The notes beneath the pieces were generated by a model. It was given only the letters and a program-made list of their open reading frames with translations, was not told the DNA's origin and searched no databases. Below, piece by piece: positions 6,527 to 9,663 of a stretch of DNA of 9,663 nucleotides. Location of the stretch: the NCBI GenBank assembly GCA_029907045.1, contig JARYMR010000052.1, positions 1 to 9,663 on the forward strand, written 5' to 3'. Source of the stretch: Candidatus Bathyarchaeota archaeon. Lineage in GTDB: Archaea; Thermoproteota; Bathyarchaeia; Bathyarchaeales; UBA233. A program made the translations under genes and the position numbers. The first letter of the stretch is position 1. Every line of letters starts with the position of its first letter.

Positions 6527-6532
6527 CACCTC
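6527..6532 (-). promoter_or_regulatory. Strong ribosome binding site that fixes the TTG start of mtd
   Basis: GAGGTG on the minus strand lies five bases before TTG at 6521 and is the best such site in the region. Together with the in-frame TAA just upstream, it settles the non-ATG start. Confidence 0.75.
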
Positions 6533-6556
6533 TAACATGTTATTTACAGCTTTTAA

Positions 6557-6568
6557 CGTTTAAAAATT
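6557..6568 (-). promoter_or_regulatory. Possible TATA box for mtd
   Basis: The minus strand reads AATTTTTAAACG. A start about 24 bases on, near 6537, would give a leader of about 15 bases carrying the GAGGTG site. The spacing fits an archaeal promoter. Confidence 0.45.
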
Positions 6569-6596
6569 GCCATTGGGTGGGCATTGGTTGCGAATG

Positions 6597-6610
6597 CCTT
6601 AAATATTTAC
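6597..6610 (+). promoter_or_regulatory. Possible TATA box for the small membrane protein gene
   Basis: CCTTAAATATTTAC on the plus strand lies about 40 bases before the ATG at 6645, so transcription would begin near 6628. GAGGGTGA (6630-6637), seven bases before the ATG, is a strong ribosome binding site. Confidence 0.45.
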
Positions 6611-6644
6611 TGGCTAAACCTATGTGTAAGAGGGTGAACATAAA

Positions 6645-6863
6645 ATGACAGAAGTTGTTGAAAAAGGATTAAAGAAAATTGGCATTACAGTTTCTAAGCC
6701 TGTTCTGGCTATTCTATGCATAATCTTCGGCATCCTCGTAATAGCTATACCAGCCCTTATTGGAATCATCATAGGCATTTTTCTAATAATAGAAGGGGTT
6801 CTGCTACTGACGGAATACTTAGAACTTCGAAGACAACAACCAACACCTTCGCCAACACAGTGA
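6645..6863 (+). CDS. Small two-helix membrane protein of unknown role
   Basis: The product is 72 residues. A short charged N-terminus (MTEVVEKGLKKIG) is followed by two hydrophobic helices at about 18-35 and 37-56 joined at a proline-containing turn (AIPALIG), then a polar tail, LRRQQPTPSPTQ, which is proline- and threonine-rich. The GILVIAIPALIGIIIGIFLIIEG pattern (in overlapping pieces) resembles tiny membrane proteins such as the DUF3096 type, whose role is unknown. It is probably a real gene: GAGGGTGA sits seven bases before the ATG, a TATA-like box precedes it, and it fills the gap between divergent mtd and a convergent gene. No function is claimed. Confidence 0.7.
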   Translation: MTEVVEKGLKKIGITVSKPVLAILCIIFGILVIAIPALIGIIIGIFLIIEGVLLLTEYLELRRQQPTPSPTQ

Positions 6864-6877
6864 AAACGCAAATCAAA

Positions 6878-6890
6878 CTTTTATTTTTCT
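6878..6890 (+). terminator. T-rich stretch after the small membrane protein gene
   Basis: CTTTTATTTTTCT begins 15 bases after the stop codon on the plus strand and runs into the 3' end of the convergent S-component-like gene. It could end the short plus-strand transcript; there is no stem. Confidence 0.3.
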
Positions 6891-7573
6891 AAAAACTTTA
6901 GTTTTGATGCACTTATCAGCAAAGGCACGCCTACAACAAACGAAACTAAAACCACAATCAAATCTTCAATGTAAGAGTAAACGGCAGCTTCTACAAACAC
7001 GGTGTAAAGTGTTCCAAAATCTTGAAAGAATAAGCCATGTAAACCGCATGGAATAAGTAAGAAAACTCTGACAAGCGAATCTGTGGCTATACAGACAAAA
7101 GCAATCAAGACTAACTTGATAGGCAGACGCTTAAAGTTCATATCAAACAAGTTTCCGCCAAACTTGGCTGCTGGATAAATGAGAAAAAATGCAATAATCA
7201 CATCGAGAATCGTCCAGAGTGGAAGACTTTGCCCAAAAGGGTTTCCATAAGGGTGCACAAAATAGGCTGACAAAGTTATTGCGTATAATCCTAAAGCTGG
7301 CTTCCATTTCGTTTGGGCTAATAAACCAGCAACTAGGACGCTTACTGGCTCGGCTATTATGCCGAACATCCAAAACTCATCCGGCTTAATCATCCGCGCA
7401 ATCGAAGAGCCAATTAACGCCGCCATAAACCCTATTTTTGGACCTAAAATTATTCCTTCTATGGATTCTAAGTAGATTCCCCAATTTCGCCACAGTCCAA
7501 AGGATATAAAATAAAGGACAGCATGTAAAGCAGCAAATATTGAAGCGAGGCTTAATTGTAAACTTTTTCGCAT
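6881..7573 (-). CDS. Second ECF S-component-like membrane protein, substrate unknown
   Basis: The product is 230 residues with about six membrane segments (near 8-25, 38-60, 68-86, 92-107, 119-137, 153-175 and a last one near 203-222, some of which may be re-entrant). The N-terminal LSLASIFAALHAVLYFISFG and IEGIILGPKIGFMAALIGSSIAR patterns (in overlapping pieces) resemble S components of energy-coupling-factor transporters, including the GPxxGxxxxxxG turn. It is longer than the first S component in this window and shares no obvious close similarity with it. No EcfA/EcfT genes are nearby. The ATG has TGGAGTGA (minus strand 7578-7585) four bases before it. A clear promoter (TATA at 7619-7627) sits in the gap after the VIT-type gene, so it can be expressed independently. 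Its family is likely; its substrate is unknown. Confidence 0.62.
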   Translation of the reverse strand: MRKSLQLSLASIFAALHAVLYFISFGLWRNWGIYLESIEGIILGPKIGFMAALIGSSIARMIKPDEFWMFGIIAEPVSVLVAGLLAQTKWKPALGLYAITLSAYFVHPYGNPFGQSLPLWTILDVIIAFFLIYPAAKFGGNLFDMNFKRLPIKLVLIAFVCIATDSLVRVFLLIPCGLHGLFFQDFGTLYTVFVEAAVYSYIEDLIVVLVSFVVGVPLLISASKLKFLEK

Positions 7574-7618
7574 GTAATCACTCCAGTAGAATTGAAAATA
7601 GAGTAAACTTTGCTTGTG

Positions 7619-7627
7619 GTTTATAAG
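7619..7627 (-). promoter_or_regulatory. TATA box for the second S-component-like gene
   Basis: The minus strand reads CTTATAAAC, with A/T-rich sequence before it. It predicts a transcript start near 7598 and a leader of about 25 bases containing the TGGAGTGA ribosome binding site. Confidence 0.5.
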
Positions 7628-7635
7628 TTTTAAAA

Positions 7636-8235
7636 TTATGCGAACAGTTGAATGAGGAAAATTATTAGTGCTGTGAAGGCGCCAACGGTTAACATTGCTA
7701 TGCCATATAGCCAGCCGTTTTCTTTTGCCACTTTTCCAAGGTATATGCCCAAAAGAAAAAGTGTGGTTAGTGATAATGCTAAGGAAATTATGTAAGCGTT
7801 AGATATGGATATTAACCCAGTTATAGCGAAAATGAAGGGCATAAGCGAAATGGTTGCTGTTAATGCTGGCGATAATCCGTCAATTAGGGCTACGTAGAAC
7901 GTGACGAAACGTGCCGCTTCATAATGTATTGGGTCAACATTATTTTTTGTTGCATCTTCCATCTCTCGCAAGTGGCGTCTTCTTTCCGCATTTTCAGCCA
8001 TAAAAGCTCCAAAGAAGCCTGAAAATCCCATGGCTAGGCTTGCTCCTAAACCAGCAAGCAAAATTATTTCTGGTTTTGAAACGTTGGCTATCCATGAACC
8101 TAAAACTATTCCGGAGGCTGTCATGGCCCCGTCAAAACCGTTCATTACAAAATATCTTCTGGCTATGCCACTCGCCTTAGTAATGCGGAGGTAGACTCTA
8201 ACCTTCTCGGAGAGCCTCTTGAAAATTTTACTCAA
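7636..8235 (-). CDS. VIT1/CCC1-family metal transporter-like membrane protein
   Basis: The product is 199 residues. The N-terminus has the family signature GIARRYFVMNGFDGAMTASGIVLG (23-46, in overlapping pieces), with the conserved aspartate D35 in a DG pair. Next come GASLAMGFSGFFGAFMAENAERRRHLREME (64-93, overlapping), including M69, G70 and the glutamates E81, E84, E91 and E93, then a short cytoplasmic stretch, and three more membrane segments (about 110-135, 139-167 and 175-197). VIT/CCC1 proteins export Fe2+ or Mn2+ from the cytosol. The cytoplasmic metal-binding loop here is shorter than in plant VIT1, and no ferritin-like domain is attached. The start is TTG at 8235, immediately after an in-frame TAA; the ribosome binding site is weak or distant (GGTGA, eleven bases away), so a later start is possible. 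The ion transported is inferred from the family. Confidence 0.8.
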   Translation of the reverse strand: MSKIFKRLSEKVRVYLRITKASGIARRYFVMNGFDGAMTASGIVLGSWIANVSKPEIILLAGLGASLAMGFSGFFGAFMAENAERRRHLREMEDATKNNVDPIHYEAARFVTFYVALIDGLSPALTATISLMPFIFAITGLISISNAYIISLALSLTTLFLLGIYLGKVAKENGWLYGIAMLTVGAFTALIIFLIQLFA

Positions 8236-8249
8236 CTGTTATCTCTTCA

Positions 8250-8269
8250 CCCTGAAAAGGGCGAAACCC
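8250..8269 (-). other. Alternative small stems in the leader of the VIT-type gene
   Basis: In the leader the bases 8259-8261 can pair either with 8250-8252 (stem around a four-base loop, perfect four-base arms) or with 8267-8269. The first pairing would cover GGGTGA (8247-8252), the nearest ribosome binding site to the TTG start. The stems are short, so the effect is uncertain. Confidence 0.25.
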
Positions 8270-8293
8270 TCTGCCCATGTTTAAATCTGGTTC

Positions 8294-8302
8294 TTTTATA
8301 CC
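8294..8302 (-). promoter_or_regulatory. Possible TATA box for the VIT-type gene
   Basis: The minus strand reads GGTATAAAA, predicting a start near 8272 and a leader of about 35 bases that holds the small stems. It lies back to back with the plus-strand box of the M42 peptidase gene. Confidence 0.45.
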
Positions 8303-8309
8303 ACAATTG

Positions 8310-8321
8310 TTTAATATAAAG
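8310..8321 (+). promoter_or_regulatory. Possible TATA box for the M42 peptidase gene
   Basis: TTTAATATAAAG on the plus strand centres about 25 bases before a likely start near 8340. AAAGGTGA (8345-8352), six bases before the ATG at 8359, is a strong ribosome binding site. Confidence 0.55.
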
Positions 8322-8358
8322 TTTTAGAATTCCAACTAAACCTTAAAGGTGAAATTAG

Positions 8359-9402
8359 ATGGTGCTTGCTGAAACATTAGAAAAATTGTCCAATGCTTGT
8401 GGTGTTGCTGGCAGAGAAGAAGAAGTTAGAAGTTTAATGAAGGCTTTCTTGAAACCATACGTGGATGAAGTTAGAGAGGATAAGCTTGGAAACGTAATTG
8501 GAGTGAAAAAGGGAAAGAAAAATGCGCCAAAAGTTATGCTTGCAGCCCACATGGATGAAATAGGCTTGCTAGTGAAAACAATTTCGAAAGATGGTTACTT
8601 GCAATTCACAAAAATAGGCGGAATAGACGACCGCATACTATTAGCCCAAAAAGTGATAGTTTACACGGAAAAAGGACCCTTACATGGAATAATAGGTTCC
8701 AAGCCGCCCCACATCCAAAAAGAAGAAGAACGCAAAAAAGTCCTAACATACGACGAACTATTCATAGACATAGGAGCTGTAACCTTCGAAGAAGCGAAAA
8801 AAATGGGAGTAAAAATTGGAGACCCCGTAGGCTTCGACATAAAATTCGCAAAAGTTGGAAAAGACATCGTTATAGGCAAAGCCTTCGACGACCGTGTCGG
8901 ATGCGCCGTAATGATTGAAACAATGAAGCAATTGAAAAAAACTGAATGCACAGTATACGCTGTTGGAACTGTGCAAGAAGAAGTCGGCTTAAGAGGCGCA
9001 ACAACAGCCGCCTTCGGAATATACCCAGACGTTGGCATAGCCCTCGACGTAACCGTTGCCGGCGACGTGCCCGGAGTAAAAGAGGTTGAGGCTCCAATAA
9101 AGCTGAGGAAAGGTCCATCAATTGAAGTTGCGGATATGGGCTTGATTACACATCCAAAAGTTTTACGCTTGCTGGTGGAGGCAGCAGAAGAAAACAAAAT
9201 CCCATATCAACTTGAAACTGGTTTGCCAGGCTCAACCGATGCAGCCCGAATATCATTGACAAGAGAAGGTGTTCCAAGCGGCGTCCTATCAGTGCCAACA
9301 CGTTACATTCACAGTCCCGCATCCCTACTCAGCCTAAAAGATGCGGAATACGCCGTAAAACTAACGGTTGCAAGTCTTCAAAAAATTCCGAAACACTTTT
9401 AA
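8359..9402 (+). CDS. M42-family metalloaminopeptidase (TET type)
   Basis: This cytosolic dinuclear-metal aminopeptidase trims amino acids from peptides and forms the TET dodecamer in archaea. The product is 347 residues, the family's normal length. All expected ligands are visible: H64 and D66 in LAAHMDEIGL, the bridging D178 in KAFDDRVG, the catalytic base E207 and ligand E208 in TVQEEVGLRGA, D230 in ALDV, and H318 in TRYIHSP. These match the spacing of the P. horikoshii enzyme. The insertion around residues 90-170 (GIIGSKPPH and beyond) is the beta-barrel dimerisation domain. The ATG follows AAAGGTGA at six bases. It may be co-transcribed with the redox protein 52 bases downstream. Specificity (glutamyl, leucyl or lysyl) cannot be read from the sequence. 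Confidence 0.96.
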   Translation: MVLAETLEKLSNACGVAGREEEVRSLMKAFLKPYVDEVREDKLGNVIGVKKGKKNAPKVMLAAHMDEIGLLVKTISKDGYLQFTKIGGIDDRILLAQKVIVYTEKGPLHGIIGSKPPHIQKEEERKKVLTYDELFIDIGAVTFEEAKKMGVKIGDPVGFDIKFAKVGKDIVIGKAFDDRVGCAVMIETMKQLKKTECTVYAVGTVQEEVGLRGATTAAFGIYPDVGIALDVTVAGDVPGVKEVEAPIKLRKGPSIEVADMGLITHPKVLRLLVEAAEENKIPYQLETGLPGSTDAARISLTREGVPSGVLSVPTRYIHSPASLLSLKDAEYAVKLTVASLQKIPKHF

Positions 9403-9417
9403 CACATCCTTAAACTT

Positions 9418-9439
9418 CTCCCTTTTCAAAGGGGGGAGT
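9418..9439 (+). repeat. Imperfect inverted repeat between the peptidase and the next gene
   Basis: CTCCCTTT and AAAGGGGGGAG face each other with a two-base loop, though the G-run is three longer than its partner. It could act as a weak terminator or as structure near the next start; the T-run expected of a terminator is missing. Confidence 0.3.
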
Positions 9440-9454
9440 GAGTATAGAACACTA

Positions 9455-9663
9455 TGTCTCAGAAAAATTTGCTTTGCGAAAAAGCGGTAAAACGTTTTCT
9501 TTATGGCTTTAACTGCGCCCAAAGCGTTTTATTAACCATGTTTGAACACTGGAATGGAGAAAACGAGCTTATTCCAAAAATTGCTACGACTTTTGGTGGC
9601 GGAATAGGAAGATGCGGTTCTCTTTGTGGAGCTTTAACTGGTGGCGTTATGGCTTTAGGGATT
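9455..9663 (+). CDS. C-GCAxxG-C-C family redox protein, N-terminal part (cut by window edge)
   Basis: About 69 codons are present before the window ends. The sequence begins MSQKNLLCEKAVKRFLYG and contains GFNCAQSVLL, then FGGGIGRCGSLCGALTGGVMALG, matching the C-GCAxxG-C-C family of small cysteine-rich, putative redox-active proteins (C-terminal-like Split-Soret relatives). The conserved cysteines seen are those in NCAQ, RCG and LCG. Their electron-carrying role is inferred in the family and not well defined. The start at ATG 9455 is bounded by an in-frame TGA at 9440. The ribosome binding site is poor (GGGGGGAG, 15 bases upstream), so translation may depend on the upstream gene. It may share a transcript with the M42 peptidase. 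Confidence 0.82.

Noticed and set aside
8661..9197. A 178-codon open frame on the minus strand inside the M42 peptidase gene
   Set aside because: It mirrors the coding strand of a well-conserved enzyme; its serine/proline/threonine-rich translation is typical of a shadow frame.
1..9663. CRISPR arrays, tRNA or rRNA genes, insertion sequences, phage or defence genes
   Set aside because: No spaced repeats, cloverleaf-like sequence, transposase motifs or terminal repeats were found; the window is filled with metabolic and transport genes.

Overview
The window looks like a piece of an archaeal chromosome carrying the tetrahydromethanopterin (H4MPT) branch of one-carbon metabolism and coenzyme F420 chemistry. 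The evidence is an Ftr-type formyltransferase, the F420 glutamate ligase CofE, an FrhB/FpoF-type F420 oxidoreductase, the F420-dependent methylene-H4MPT dehydrogenase Mtd, short AT-rich gaps with TATA/BRE-like boxes about 25 bases before likely transcript starts, and GGTGA/GGAG ribosome binding sites. Base composition is AT-rich. No methyl-coenzyme M reductase gene is present, so methanogenesis cannot be claimed. A Bathyarchaeia-like or related uncultured lineage is my best guess, but it is an inference only.

Layout. Positions 1-1089 (minus): cofE, then the N-terminal end of ftr, which runs off the left edge. Positions 1178-2748 (plus): an FrhB-family flavin/iron-sulfur protein closely followed by an ECF-type membrane substrate-binding (S) component. 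Positions 2815-3831 (plus): an AbrB-PhoU phosphate-type regulator. Positions 3824-6521 (minus): mtd, followed by a 577-residue protein whose C-terminal half is an MtdB-type NAD(P)-dependent methylene-H4MPT dehydrogenase and whose N-terminal half is an unfamiliar, possibly TraB-like domain. Positions 6645-6863 (plus): a 72-residue two-helix membrane protein. Positions 6881-8235 (minus): a VIT/CCC1-type transporter and a second S-component-like membrane protein. Positions 8359-9663 (plus): an M42 aminopeptidase and the start of a C-GCAxxG-C-C redox protein cut by the right edge.

How the genes fit together. Ftr moves the formyl group onto H4MPT. Mtd and the MtdB-like protein would both interconvert methenyl- and methylene-H4MPT, one with F420 and one with NAD(P). 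CofE finishes F420, and the FrhB-type protein moves electrons between ferredoxin or another carrier and F420. Together they form a small C1/F420/NAD(P) redox-balancing neighbourhood. The most unusual item is the fused MtdB-like gene next to mtd, with its own AT-rich promoter containing a perfect 15-base palindrome. The transporters, peptidase and PhoU-like regulator look like ordinary neighbours. No tRNA, rRNA, CRISPR array, insertion sequence or phage gene was seen, and no gene-free stretch exceeds about 125 bases.
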